From contig CM028327.1 of the NCBI GenBank assembly GCA_016647705.1, positions 10,425,726 to 10,489,725 on the forward strand: a stretch of DNA of 64,000 nucleotides. The letters run 5' to 3'. A model generated the notes under the pieces. It was given only the letters and a program-made list of their open reading frames with translations, searched no databases and had not been told where the DNA came from. Of this stretch, positions 21,900 through 33,924 are shown one piece after another; positions within the stretch are counted from its first letter, which is position 1, and the number at the start of each line of letters is the position of its first letter. Made by a program: the position numbers and the translations under genes. This DNA is from Eucommia ulmoides. Taxonomy: Eukaryota > Streptophyta > Magnoliopsida > Garryales > Eucommiaceae.

Positions 21900-24223
21900 A
21901 TTGGCATCAGAGCTAGTTTTAACTCATTAGACTTAACATCCTAGCTAAACCGGTTATGTGCACATACCATGGATAATATTTTTGTGTATCTTCTCTTTAT
22001 GGTCATAGATCCTTATATGATAATGTGGTTTATGATTCTTGTGATTCGCGTGATTGTGATGGAGATGATAATAATGAAAATATCCATATTATTATGGAAA
22101 AATTATTTTCTTTCACACTACTTTTTGCTCAAGAGAGTTTAAGTTGAAAAAAAAAATTGATTCTTTTGAAAATGGTGAAAAAAGTGTAAAAAATTCTAAA
22201 GTGCATTTGGATGATTATTGGGGTACAAAAGAATTTTCGGATGTTATTTTTGAATTTAATAATTTGCTCTCCAAAGTGGATTCTCTTGAAAATAAAAATA
22301 AATTTTTAAAAAATAATCTTGAGATGATTTCTATGCAAAGGTTAGATCTTGAATTAAAAATCGATTTACTTAAGAAAAATTTTGAAAAATCAAAATCCGA
22401 CCTGAAAACTATTTTAATAGATTCTGAGAATGATCTTTCTAGGAATTGTGGATATGCTTCATCATCTCATCATTCAACACAAGCCTGTGATAATTATGTG
22501 GCTATTATTAGAAATGATTCTCGTTTTACATCTCGTGCTTTCTTTGATAAATCGGATTTGAGATATTATTATTACAATAAGGTTGGATATTTTAAAGTAT
22601 CATGTCCATTCAAGAACATTTAAGTTTATGTCAAATAAGGACGGATCCAAAAAGAAATGGATAACAAAGAGAACTGTTGAAATGTCTTGTGTAGGATTAC
22701 ATAATGTCGAAAGTGGACCTGAAAGAGAAAGCAAAAAGGTTATATCAAAGCTAAAATAGGAAGTCAACAAAGATCCATAAGAGACGCATACAAAGCGAAA
22801 AGATACACCAAAAATAGAATGTTACTAAGAAGCCAAAAGAGAAATGTGCACAGAGAAAAATTGTACAAAAGCCAAGATGGGATATCACTAGGAAGCAACA
22901 AGCGATACGTGCAATGAGAATCGTCAATGAATCATATGACCAAAATAAAAAGACAGGACAAGCAAAATTATGTACCCAAAGCAATAATGAGTACAAATGA
23001 GGTAAAAAGTAAAGTTGCCTGAAAGATATAAAAGGTACTCCTAACCTTCCGCATTTTAATTTTATTAAATTTGTTAAAGAGGGAGAGTCTCGATTTGCCA
23101 AATAGATAAGTTTATAATGATTTCTAAGACTTATTTTTAAATGATGCGTTCACTTGTTGTCTTAGAAACTTTATATGGTGATTATGAAAATCACATTTAA
23201 TTAAATTGTATTTACATATTTTTATAATGTACTCATATCGAGTAGTAATCATGTGTTTAATTTTAAAACATGTTACGAGATTTAGAAATTGAATTAAGTG
23301 AATTGAATTTTTATTTTATACATCTTGATTTATTAAAATGCTTAATATTTTATATTGAGGTGAATTGAATGACTTAATTTGATTATGATAATACTTGTAT
23401 GGTTAATATTAATATGAAAGTATGAGAATTCTTTTTGATTCCATATATGATTATTTGAATACATGACATATTAATTTATGCTTAATGTTTCAAGTTGATA
23501 TTTCATGAGAGAAATATGCATTTATCCATATTTAAAGCATGTAATAGATTTATGTTGATTGATTCTAAGTTATTATTGAGATATGATTCCTATTCTAGTG
23601 TTTTAAATATTACATGACTTGATTTTATCTAATAGGAAAATATTATTTGGTATTATGAGTAAGATATGAAAACTTAACAGAAATTATGTCATTATATGTT
23701 ATATTGTTGAAACATTTTGATTGTCACAGGTTTATTCTCTTAAGTATGAATTGACTTATTTACAATCATATATGGGGAGAAGTATTTATAAGAGGAATAA
23801 TATTATGTCATGCTTATAATGAAAGATGAGTTTTGTTGAAAATCAAAAGAGTTAATATGCTTGTGAAAAATGAAATATCATGCTACATTACTAAGATGTT
23901 TTGATTGCTTAGGGGAAGATTACATTTCTAAGTGATGTTTTTGGTTCCTCCTCCCCAATATTTGTTTTGAGATGATAAAGGGGTATAATTAGTTGATGTT
24001 TTAATGAATATCTTAAGAGGAAACTTGAATTGTTTTGTTGAATATCTTAAGGGGGAGTTCATTGTAGATCGAAATTTGTGCTTTGTTAAAAATCTTATGA
24101 TTATCTTTATTACTATGTTTTAACGAGTTAAAGAACCCTTCCTCAGATTTAGGGGGAGCGTGGTTATGTTATTGTTTTGAAAAAAATATCAAAGTTAGTT
24201 GTCATCATAAAAAAAGGAGAGAT
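21900..24223 (+). pseudogene. Second copia interior with gag remnant
   Basis: Primer site TGGCATCAGAGC is at 21902-21913. The gag start region near 21970-22140 is frameshifted. An open part (22144-22623) repeats the coiled-coil stretch (LENKNKFLKNNLEMISMQRL) and reaches a zinc-knuckle remnant, YYYYNKVGYFKVSCPF, in which different residues are lost from those lost in the first interior (here C1, C2 and the His; the last Cys is kept). The two interiors therefore decayed independently. The rest to the polypurine tract AAAAAGGAGAGA (24211-24222) is non-coding. Confidence 0.75.
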
Positions 24224-26346
24224 TGTTGATCTTAAGATTTTGATCAATAATAAAATGTTGATGTTTTTGGTGGGACAAATGGTTTGATTAAATGTTTCAC
24301 TTTATTAGTTCAAATAAAGATATTACCATGAAGTAATTGTGAAAGATGCAGAGACAGATACTAAGAGATTGCAGATTCCGAAGAATCTAGGTGAAAACAA
24401 CTCTAATATATATTTACTCCTAATGTATCCCGATTAGGATCACACACAACACAAAAATAATTTTATATTTGTGTGTTTTGATAGGATCCTAATTAGTGAA
24501 ATTATTTTCTCCTATGTGTAATTGAAAAAGAAATAAAGATAATTGATTAAAATTGATTTTAAGATTTTTAGTGGAGCTAATCAAGAAAAGAAATTGGTTA
24601 AAGGGATGAAAATGTCAAAGAAAATAATTAAGGAGAAGAGTTCCAGCATGGACAGTCGACATGTAACTCGACTTGTGCTTAAAAGAAAAAGTCTTTGAAT
24701 TTCCCGGTCGATAGGTAGGTCGACATATGCTTAAAAGTTGAACTCTCGGTATCTCTAGGTCGACAGATAAGTTGACTTATGACGATGGAATTTTGGCTTG
24801 AGCTACATCCTGAATTGGGTGGTCGATCGATAGATGTGTGTTTGTCGACTAATGGCTAGTTTCGAATTTTAAGGATTTTGTGGATTTTAATTTAAATACT
24901 AGCCGTTAACTAGCGTTATTTGTTTACTTGATTGAGAGATTTTAGGGTTATGGATATTTTAAAGATATGATTCTCCTACTTGAATATCCCTATAGATATG
25001 GTATATATATTTTAAGTATTTCTCAAATTAGTACATTTAATTTTTTTTATCCTATTGAATTGAGTTTGAGAAATATTTGAGGGACTAATTTGAATGTTTT
25101 GAAAGCTATAATTAAGTCAAATATACCTAAAATGAAAGATAATGATATATGGGGTCTATAGGTACTTTTTAGATACTTATCATGTAAAAACTAGTTATTG
25201 GAAGGTTTGTTTCAATTTCTTATATATAGACCTACGGATTTCACATAATAGGGTGATGATATCAAGAACTATTGGGCTCATAAACTTTTATAAGAGTAAC
25301 TATTTTGACATTATTTTGAGAGATTAAATTGTGAGATCAATTATTGAGATGTTTTTGAGTTAAAGCTCTGATTGTGTAAGCGTCACTGAATTGAGTTGTC
25401 TAGCGTTCCAATCTAAAATTCTTCATTGTTATCTGAGTGAGATCTTTTTAAGCTATTAATCTTTACTATATATTTATTTTTCTATATTTGTTTGGTTGAT
25501 AAGATCTTGATGAAATCGTTTTTGAACTTTAAAAAAACATAAAAATCTTTTAAAACGATTTGTGTGATAATTTGATTACGTGCTCAATTTTGTGCTATCC
25601 GTATTATTTTTATAATCAAATTTTTATTTTCTCACTTAATTCTACCACTAGTATTTATCGGGATATTAATTGAGTTTAAATTGATTTGATGTTCTAGAAA
25701 TTTCGATTGGGAATATCTTATCAATTTCTTATAATTGGTGAATTGTGTGCAAATTAGATACTATTGGGAGTATCTAATCAGGGATAGCTGAGTTTCAATC
25801 TCCTATGATAAAGAGATTGAGGTGTTAATTCTTCATTGATTGAATATTTGTGAGTGATTTTGTAAAAGTTTCATCCTTACTTGGGAAAAGGATAGTTGGA
25901 GTGTTTTTGTGAGATTTTGATTCTTTGGCCTAAGGCATAAAAAGAATTAGGTTATTCTTGAACTTGTAAAAAGTAGAGGCTATTATTGAGTCTGAGAAAA
26001 GAAATTTGTAAATGATAATTCTGAACCTGTGAAAAGAATCTTTGTGATGGTTTGGTTCCTACTTTTAAAGGGATCTTGAGTTTAGTGGGTGCGAATCTCT
26101 GTAGGGCTCAGAAGACTGGATTAGCCAAGAATAGCTACGTGAACCAGGATATATCGGTATGTACTACATTGTTTATTTCCTTTATTTTATCTTTTGTTGT
26201 TTGGGTGTGCACCGAGAGCTTATTACACTTATCCGCTGCTATAAAGATAATAATTAATTGTTTGATTTTTGAAGTGTTATTATTTTTCTGATAAATTTTA
26301 ATACTACCCAATTCATCCCCCTCTTGGGTAGCTTACTGGGTCAACA
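24224..26346 (+). repeat. Copia LTR 3
   Basis: 2123 bp, TGTTGATC to 'gggtcaaca', followed directly by the GATAT duplication. Dyads of the GTCGAC type are at 24653-24850 and the TATA box at 25221-25228. The ORFs at 25142-25327 and 26052-26291 are chance reading frames inside the LTR. Confidence 0.88.
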
Positions 26347-27284
26347 GATATGTTCTTATCCCTAATTCATTCTCAGACATAGGCCTCTATTTTAGTATAT
26401 AACATTAGAATTTGATTTGATCAAATTTTCTCTTTTCCATATTCCAATATCTCTGCAAATAAACAATCTATATTCTTACATCTGAATCCAAAAATATAAT
26501 TATATAACATCCACCCATAAAAAAAATAAAATTATATAAATGTTTACTTACCCACAAAAAAAAAAAAAAAAAAAAGTAGTTTTATAAACCCATGTGGTTG
26601 GACTGAATTGTACTTTGCATTTATTTTTTTTATTTTATTTTATTGTCACCAATTACACCCCTTATTCTTAAGAATTGGGTGTGATGGTGAATTTTTCTAT
26701 TCACTTTAACATTTAATGGGTAAAAGTTAACTGAAATTAGCTAATTAATGTCGAATGAAATTTATACCGTTTCAAAATTTTGATAAGAATTATTTTAACA
26801 CTAATTCAAAATAAAGGGTTGACAATGGTTTTTTTTTTTTTTTTTCATCTCGCCATTTGTTCATGTTTCCAAATATTCCTATTGTTTCTGCCCCTGTTTC
26901 CAAACACCTCTTTTATCTTGTATACATTTAATTCTTTCACATTTCAAGTTTTTAACATTCATTCTCAAGAAGAGAGAAATTATTAGCCCTCATTAATTGC
27001 TAGTTTTTTTTTCTCCAATTTTAATTGGTGCACTTCATTTCAATGGGGAATAGGATTGGAGAGATGATAAATAGTTCATTCTCAAGGCTTGGTTTCAACT
27101 TTTAATTATAAGACATAGATTTATATATACCATTTTATATGGAATTAATTTGATTTATGATCGACTATTCTCTATTAAAATAATTATATACTTTTCAAAT
27201 GGAGACTCTAACCAAATATTGGAATGAAATGGGTCATTCCAAAACACATTTTAATCCATTTCTTCACTAAACATATAAATAATA

Positions 27285-27519
27285 GGGTTAATAGCACTTT
27301 ATCCCTTGTAATTTGACCGATTTGCACTCACCCTCCTATGGTTTGAAAATCGTCCCTTACCCCCCCCTGTGGTTAAATTTTCAAACCACTTATCCCCTTG
27401 ATATAGGGGGTAAGTGCAACAAATATCTGGCCATAAGGGAGTAAGTGGTGATTTCCAAACCACAGGGGGGGTAAAGTGCAAATTGGTCAACCCATAGGGA
27501 GATAAAGTGCTATTAACCC
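27285..27519. mobile_element. Mutator-like MITE, 235 bp
   Basis: A GGGTTAATAGCACTTTATCCC end and its inverted partner are flanked by a perfect 9-bp duplication, TAAATAATA (27276-27284 and 27520-27528). The paralogous P block at 39681-39700 reads 'acatagaaataataatgacc' without the element, giving an independent empty site. There is an inner palindrome around 'tatccccttgatataggggg'. It has no coding capacity. Confidence 0.92.
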
Positions 27520-27734
27520 TAAATAATAATGACCATTTTATTTTATTACCATAGTAATTCTAATTTTATTGTCATTATATTTTATTCCAACATACCCAAC
27601 AGAACGTTAGAGATTAGAAAAATAAATTACATATGCCATACTTCATGGAGTTATTCATGTTAGAAGGTGTTATTTAATCACATAACGATAAAATCTAATA
27701 CTGTCATGGAGATCCCCTCCAATCTCAAACCATT

Positions 27735-28631
27735 GCGTCTCGTTTGGTTGGTTGGAATGACATCGGGATAGAATTAAATAGGAAAAGGAATGGAATGAGA
27801 GAAGAAATAAAAATGGATAAACCAATAGAATCACTATTCAATTTTCTTATTTGGTTGTAATTGTATACTTAAAGGAATGAAATAGAATAATTTTATTTTA
27901 CATATTAATTTTGAGATCAAATTCATTCATAATATTTACCTAATAATAATTTATTTTAAAAAAATGATTAAAAAATATGAGTAATATAATAATATTCCAT
28001 GCAAAACATATTCAAGATTTACCAACTAAAATCGTTTTATTCTTAATTTTTTTGTATTTGCTTTGGAAGCATAAATAGATTTTGTTTTCTCAAATATTTA
28101 TTTTTGTTCAGGAATATTAGAAACACATTTTGTTTTCTTAGATTTTTAGTTCCATTGTCTATATATATTTTTTATTCCCAAGTTTCTATTTATGATTTAG
28201 AAAAACAAATAGATTTTGTTTTCTTCAATTTTTGTTTATGTTTCGGTAACAATAACATATGTTTTGCTCTCAAATTTACATTTTGATTTTGGGAATATGA
28301 ACTATTTTTTTCGATTTCAAATTTTTATTTTTCTTCAAAAATATAATTTGCGAACAAGAAAATATTTTTTTCCCGGAAACATACAAATAAATCTGGAAAA
28401 AAAAAAATATGTTGCTAATCCAAAAAAAAAAAAAATCTATTTCAAAAAAAAATCCTACCATGAATTATGGAATTCAATTCCGCCCTATGAAGTATGTAAT
28501 CCAAATATTCCATGAATTTTAATTCCAATGGAATCAAAACTTTTGATTCAATTGGAAAGCCAAACAAATGAATGGAATCAAAGGTGGAATTACAATTTCA
28601 TTCCACCCCCATTTTGTCCAATCAAACGCAC
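27735..28631. mobile_element. GTTTGGTT-ended element, about 0.9 kb
   Basis: The left end is 'gcgtctcgtttggttgg' and the right end, inverted, 'gtgcgtttgattgg'. A second copy is in the other P block (39904-40831), and the partial P copy at 3840-3870 lacks it. The interior repeats 'ttttgttctcaaatttttatttt'-like blocks. The ends suggest a hAT-type or Harbinger-type MITE, but I could not establish the target duplication. ORFs inside (28216-28515) are low complexity. Confidence 0.55.
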
Positions 28632-30175
28632 TGTTTGTGTAATTAAAAATTGGTTGTCTTTGTGGCAAGTTCCTTATTTTACCCTTAGTTTTTAAATAGT
28701 CACATATACATTTGTAACTAGTGTTTTAGTCTGGCGCATTAAAAAAGACAAAAGGCCCAATACAAGCGATATATTCTCGCAGTTACATATATCTAATTTG
28801 TATGTAAAATATTTATTAGATGTAATAAATATTATACAAGTACATGTAATATAATTATATGTAATTTGTAATATGTAAATAATAATACATAGGTACATGT
28901 AACTAATATTACATAAATGTGAGCATATGTAGGACTAATACACAAGCAAAAAACAATTTAAGGGACTAAATTTAATTTTTTATTTTAAATAAGACTAATA
29001 ACAGATTACACATGCTATTTGGGATTTTGAGTACGATTTTAGTCAATTGCACTTGAAAATTGGATCATTTGGGAATATCTACCACTAAATGCATCTTACA
29101 TGTGGAATTATTTAGAAACAGCATAGATTAATCATGACAATTATACAGACAACCTTTTTGACCGAAAGTAAAACACAAAAAATAGATAAAGGGGAATCAA
29201 GCTCCCCATTTATTCACTACCTTTATTCCCCCATATTAGGGTTTAGGATTGGGTGGGATGTACAAGTGTAACCTTGAATATTATATAAAATTTTCTTAAA
29301 TTATGAATTAGGGTTTAATACTTTATAATGATCAAAAAATATTAGACCAAATCTTTGGGTTTCTCTCTTTTGCAATATAAATATATTTTTATGTGAATCA
29401 GAAATGCAAAATTTTTAGAATCCAAGTATCTTTAATTTTTATTTTTTTTTTCAAAACAAAAATCTCTATTTATGTTTTGCTTCCAAAGTTTTTAAAATAT
29501 TTTTTTGAAAACATTTTCCATAATATTTTTTTGAAAACATTTTCCAGTAGAAACATTAAGTCTAATATTTCTAAGGGCAAAATCACTAAGGGCTCATTTG
29601 GCTGTCCAAATTAAATGTCTTATTTTGATGAATTGATTGTATATTGCTCTATTTACCTTGTTTTAATCTAATTGTTTTGATTTAATAGTTAGAGTTTTTT
29701 TCCCAATTACAAGTTAAAATAACGTCTTGGATTATAATTAAAATGGTCATCTTACTAATTTGAGTATTTTAAAATTTTACAACAAATACTAAATTATGAA
29801 AATTTATAAATTGATTAATTAAAAAATAGTACAATTTGTGAATTTCGGACAACTAAACGGTCTCTTAAATAAAAGCAATTCAAATAATTTTTTTTAATTA
29901 ACATGGCTAATTTATAACAAAATTTTTAAATAATGAATTTCCAAGTAAGAGTTAACTCTTGAGAGAAAAGAACATATTCAAAGTACAAATAATTGGGGAA
30001 CCTAATCAAACCCTAACAGATATACTCTAATCTCACACAGAGAGGGAAAAAAAAAAGTTAAAAATATTGCCACCCTCCTAAGAATCTAATCTTCCATTTG
30101 AACCTCCAATGCTTATCCACAAAGAATCACCATAGAATGTAAGGGCAGGATTCGCTTTCTCTCTCACACACTTTC

Positions 30176-30183
30176 TATATAAA
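30176..30183 (+). promoter_or_regulatory. TATA box of the intact unit gene
   Basis: TATATAAA in 'ctttctatataaagggaggcct' follows a CT-rich 'tttctctctcacaca' patch. It is 108 bp upstream of the ATG at 30291, implying a leader of about 75-80 nt with a conserved 'gcaacaaaaaccaa' start. The arrangement is kept in all three copies, unlike most of the surrounding sequence. Confidence 0.75.
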
Positions 30184-30290
30184 GGGAGGCCTCAAAATGA
30201 TGACTTTGCAACAAAAACCAACCCCAAATTTGCCTTTCTTTATAACCCGTCTTATATCCACATCTACTACTTGCCTTCAAGTTTCAAAAA

Positions 30291-30533
30291 ATGGCAGCCA
30301 AATCACAAGCAGATCTTATCAAGATTGGAATCGAAGGGTTTGCCTTGGTGGATGAACACTTCGGGCGAAAGGGACCAAGGCGCCAGGCGGCCACACCACC
30401 GCCTCCACAAGTATGCCACCACAGGTACCAACCCCAGATTTCCAATTTTTATCATGTTAAACCGGTTCCTGCAACTGAAAAGAAGGTCGTGGATTGCTAC
30501 CAGGCATTAGAAGCCTTGGATAATTGTAATTAG
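30291..30533 (+). CDS. Small uncharacterised 80-residue protein, intact copy
   Basis: I do not recognise the family. The ORF starts in a good context (caaaaaATGGCA), 108 bp after a TATA box. Visible parts: an amphipathic N-terminus (SQADLIKIGIEGFALVDEHF, residues 5-24), a basic and Pro-rich middle (GRKGPRRQAATPPPPQ), a His/Tyr-rich stretch (VCHHRYQPQISNFYHV) and an acidic-basic C-terminus (ATEKKVVDCYQALEALDN). There is no signal peptide or membrane segment. Two paralogues in the window (11666 and 60763) have lost the frame, but their promoter and leader are kept. The intact copy ends at a TAG where the paralogues read CAG and continue about nine residues, so this copy may be slightly short. 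A tandem repeat fills the 3' flank. It could be a real small gene or a relic kept by chance. Confidence 0.55.
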   Translation: MAAKSQADLIKIGIEGFALVDEHFGRKGPRRQAATPPPPQVCHHRYQPQISNFYHVKPVPATEKKVVDCYQALEALDNCN

Positions 30534-30593
30534 AGGCAACCGTTGTTTTTAATTAATTAACTAGATCGCGTTCCGATAAATATTTGTACGTAG

Positions 30594-30830
30594 TACAGAA
30601 ATAGTGTGCTTGTATGATTGTGCTTTCCAGTCTTCTTTTGTCAGTAGTTTATTGTACCTGAACATCAGAAGTACTGTATTAGAGAAGTATTGTGCTTGTA
30701 TGAGCGTATTTTCGAAATCTTTTTTTGTTAGCTGTTTCATGTAGCTGAACATTAGAAGTATTATACATGTATGATTATGTTTTCTATTCTTCTTTGTCAG
30801 TAATTTCTTGTTGCTGACCTTCAGAAAAAT
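30594..30830 (+). repeat. Tandem repeat, about 75-85 bp, 3' flank of the unit gene
   Basis: About three degenerate units carry 'agtgtgcttgtatga', 'tcttcttttgtcag', 'tgtagctgaacat' and 'cagaagta'. The minus-strand ORF at 30561-30752 lies within and repeats its residues (MFSY, LTKEDW). The array probably covers the 3' UTR or terminator region of the gene. Confidence 0.75.
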
Positions 30831-32573
30831 CTACTTTTAAGTTGTAATAATCTAGTTCTGTGACATATAATTGAAGTTAGATCAGATAAAATAGTTTTAT
30901 AATTTTGTCTTGTATATTGATGCATATATAACCTGTCAAAAACTTTTTGCAGTCAAAGTTTTAGTGGGTTATAATCATTGTCTAACAAGAATTAGGGTTT
31001 AGACTCTCTAAATAAATAGTTAAATTAACTGGGTATTGGTTGAGACTTGATGGTGAAATTTTCCTCATCCAAAATTTTTGTCTTTGATTGTGCTTTGCAA
31101 TACAAAACAACTAAAGATTGCTTGCAATACACTCAACAAACTGAAACACTCATATCATATGACATCAAGACTTGGAGTTAACAATATAATAAAGAAATCA
31201 TATCTAGTATAATTTTATATTATTAATGGCATTGAATTTACTTCGGTTCAGAATAAAATGCACCAATTAAATAGTGAATAGAATTTTACCAAATGACAAA
31301 AATTATCTTTTGTAGGATAAATTTGTCTTTTAATTTATTTTTATCAAAAGTTCAAAAATATCACTCCCTTGTGATATTTTCGATACAAGATTCTCTCTCA
31401 TTTTTTTTCTAACCCCCCAACTCCCGTTGGCCCCACCCCCACCCCTGTTAATTACCTCCATCTTCTTCTTTTTCTATAAATAAATACTAGTTTCTACTCG
31501 TCCAATACACGAGATATTTAGTTCTTCATTTACGTAGTTCAATTTTTTAATACATATGATTATTGTTTAATTTGAATTATTTATTTTATTAATGTATAAC
31601 TTAAGTAGATTGTAGTCTAAATATATTTATTTCAATTTTATTGTAAATTTTATTCATTCAACTATATGTAATAGTATATTTTAATGTCATTATAATTGAA
31701 AAGATAATGTATTAAATGATTGTGAAATTAGGTATTAATTCCACTATGAAGTAGTATACATTTTTGCCAAATTCACGAAAAGAGAGAAAAAAATATATTT
31801 TTGTCTCTCATTCATTCTCAAACATAGGCCTCAGCTTTTAGTATGTAACATTATAATTAGATTAGATTTTCTCATTTTTATATTCCAATATCTCTCCAAA
31901 TAAACAATCTAATTACATTCATACATTCAAACCCCAAAATATAATTATATAAACATCTTCACAACAAATATATATATATATATAAACATTTACCCCCCAT
32001 AAAATAGTATTTAAAACTTTATAAACACGTGTTTAGACCAAATTGCATTTTGCATTTTTTTTTTTTTCCATCGCCAATTACGCCACCGATTCTTAAGAGA
32101 TAAGTGCAACGATGACTTTTTCTGTTTACTTTAATAGTCAACAGGTAAAAGTCAACTGAAATTAGTTAATTAATGTCGAATGAAATTAATACCTTTTAAA
32201 TATTTTAGTAAGAATTGTTTTAACACTAATTCAAAATATAAGGGTCAATAATGTTTTTTCCTTTCTTGGGGAGTAATTAATTATGGATCTTTTTATTATG
32301 GGGCAGGGACTATTAACTCCCAAAATGCAAAAGAAATTACCGATTAAGCCTATCACTTTTTTTTTTTTTTGGCACCAATAACTCCTTTTGTCTATTTTTG
32401 ACCAAAATACCTCTCATGTGGATGTTGAATGTAACATTTAACACCTATGGGTCTTTAATGTAACATCAATTATTTTTTTATTTTTTATGATGTAATATTT
32501 TTCTGACCAAAATACTCCTCATATGGATTTTGAATGTAACATTTAATACATGTGGGTGTTAAATGTAACATTA

Positions 32574-32614
<41 letters not shown>

Positions 32615-32846
32615 GGATTAATTACACTTTACCCCATGTGGTTTGCCCAATTTGCACTTATCCTTGTGGTTTGAAAATCGCCACTTACCCCCCCATGTGG
32701 TCAAATATTTAGTGCACTTACCCCCTTACATCAGGAGAGTAAGTGGTTTGAAAATCTAACCACAAGGGGGATAAGTTGCGATTTCCAAACTATAGGGGGT
32801 AAAATGCAAATTGACCAAACCACAAGGGATAAAGTGTAATTAACCC
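32615..32846. mobile_element. Mutator-like MITE inserted in an ATT microsatellite
   Basis: GGATTAATTACACTTTACCCC and its inverted partner are flanked on both sides by TATTATTAT. Because the target is an ATT repeat the duplication is uninformative, but the insertion clearly split one microsatellite (about 32575-32614 and 32847-32890). Confidence 0.85.
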
Positions 32847-32880
<34 letters not shown>

Positions 32881-33570
32881 TTATTTTATTATTTTTTAAT
32901 GATGTTATATTTTTCTAACCAAAATACCCTCACGTGGATGTTGAATATAATATTTAGGAAAATTTCTTGAAAGGTCCCATCTTATAAAATCATCACTTTG
33001 CGGAGTTCTGTAACAGTGATTTTTTGATACATGAGATGGTCCTTAGAAAATAATTTTTTGAATCTTGAGATCTCTCAAAAAGTTTTCATAATATTTAACA
33101 CCTGTGGATGTTGAATGTAACATCAATTAATTGTTCTCATGTTTTTATGGATCGTATTATATGTGGATATTATATTTAACACATGTGGATGTTGAATGTA
33201 ACATCAATTGTTTTCTTATATTATATATCCACGGTTATAAAACCATATATAAATCATATGAGATTATATTCAACACCCATGGATGTTGAATGTAATATCA
33301 ATTGTTTTCTGCAATAACTGTAAATTAGAGCGTGTAATGTGTAAATAGTCAAAATCAATAGGTGTGTGTAAAGTAAAATTCATATGATATTACATTCAAC
33401 ACCTGTGAATATATGTTGAATGTAACATCAACTGTTATACGATTTGTTCTCAACCAGACGAAACAGAGAGCTCAGAGAGAGAAAAAGGTAAAAAAACGAG
33501 AACACAAAAACGACAAAAAAATTGAAATCATCTTTCAAGGATTCCAACCCTGAAATCAATTTCAGATCGA

Positions 33571-33924
33571 TTGGTAAACCAAATAAACCTCACAATCTCA
33601 GATCGATTGGTAAATCAATACAAGCATTCAAGCTCGTCGAACTATCCCATCAAGAACAGATCGAGCCCTAATCGGCCTGATGATTTTCAGTTGCCTGCAA
33701 CTTCGCCAGATCTAGCCATCGCCATCGCTGATCGAGTCTCTTTCGACGTCAGGATCAATAGCAACAGCAGGAGGTCAGGGCATTTCGATAATCTCGTCCC
33801 TCGCCGATTTTGGAAACGGGAGTTTTCGGTGCAAGAATGGCCATCAATGGGAGTTTTCGGTGCAAGAAATTGTCGTCGATGGGAGTTGCTGGGGCAAAGA
33901 AAAACTGATGGGAGTAACCGGTAA
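33571..33924 (+). other. Open reading frame in transposon cargo, unrecognised
   Basis: The 117-codon frame has no domain I know. It is Ser/Arg/Pro-rich (SSSSNYPIKNRSSPNRPDD), includes a duplicated 'gggagttttcggtgcaag' segment (about 33820 and 33850), and sits at the right end of the 11-bp-duplication element. An equally long frame exists on the opposite strand (33687-34046). It may be captured host sequence. I do not call a gene. Confidence 0.3.

Larger units (their letters stand above)
15310..26346 (+). mobile_element. Copia composite: three LTRs, two interiors
   Basis: The order is LTR (15310-17446), interior, LTR (19801-21899), interior, LTR (24224-26346), all in the same orientation. Only the outer edges have a target duplication, GATAT (15305-15309 and 26347-26351). 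Unit C (62450-62454) shows a single uninterrupted GATAT and unit B a similar uninterrupted site near 31790. Each interior begins with an initiator tRNA-Met-type primer site and ends with a polypurine tract. Both interiors carry only a gag remnant; no protease, integrase or reverse transcriptase is detectable in about 2.3 kb. It is thus a non-autonomous family. The triple-LTR form suggests unequal recombination after one insertion. Confidence 0.9.
26352..29030 (+). repeat. P flank block of unit A
   Basis: This continues unit A after the copia insertion and is paralogous to 38620-41240 (and in part 31800-32270 and 62470-62940). Shared marks include 'tgcccctgtttccaaacacctc', 'tctcaagaagagag', 'ttattagccctca' and 'ccatacttc.tggagttattcat'. 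Apart from the two elements listed separately it is A/T-rich with no gene. ORFs at 26780-26986 and 28104-28515 run through T-rich sequence and lack any domain. Confidence 0.75.
29030..32288 (+). repeat. Duplicated host unit B
   Basis: The paralogue of unit A (9620-15309 and 26352 onward) and unit C (60270-62940). It carries the intact small gene, keeps the pre-insertion state at four sites where unit A has transposons, and is itself interrupted at 32300 by an element with an 11-bp duplication. Stretches 29030-30175 and 30840-32288 show no other gene. Confidence 0.8.
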
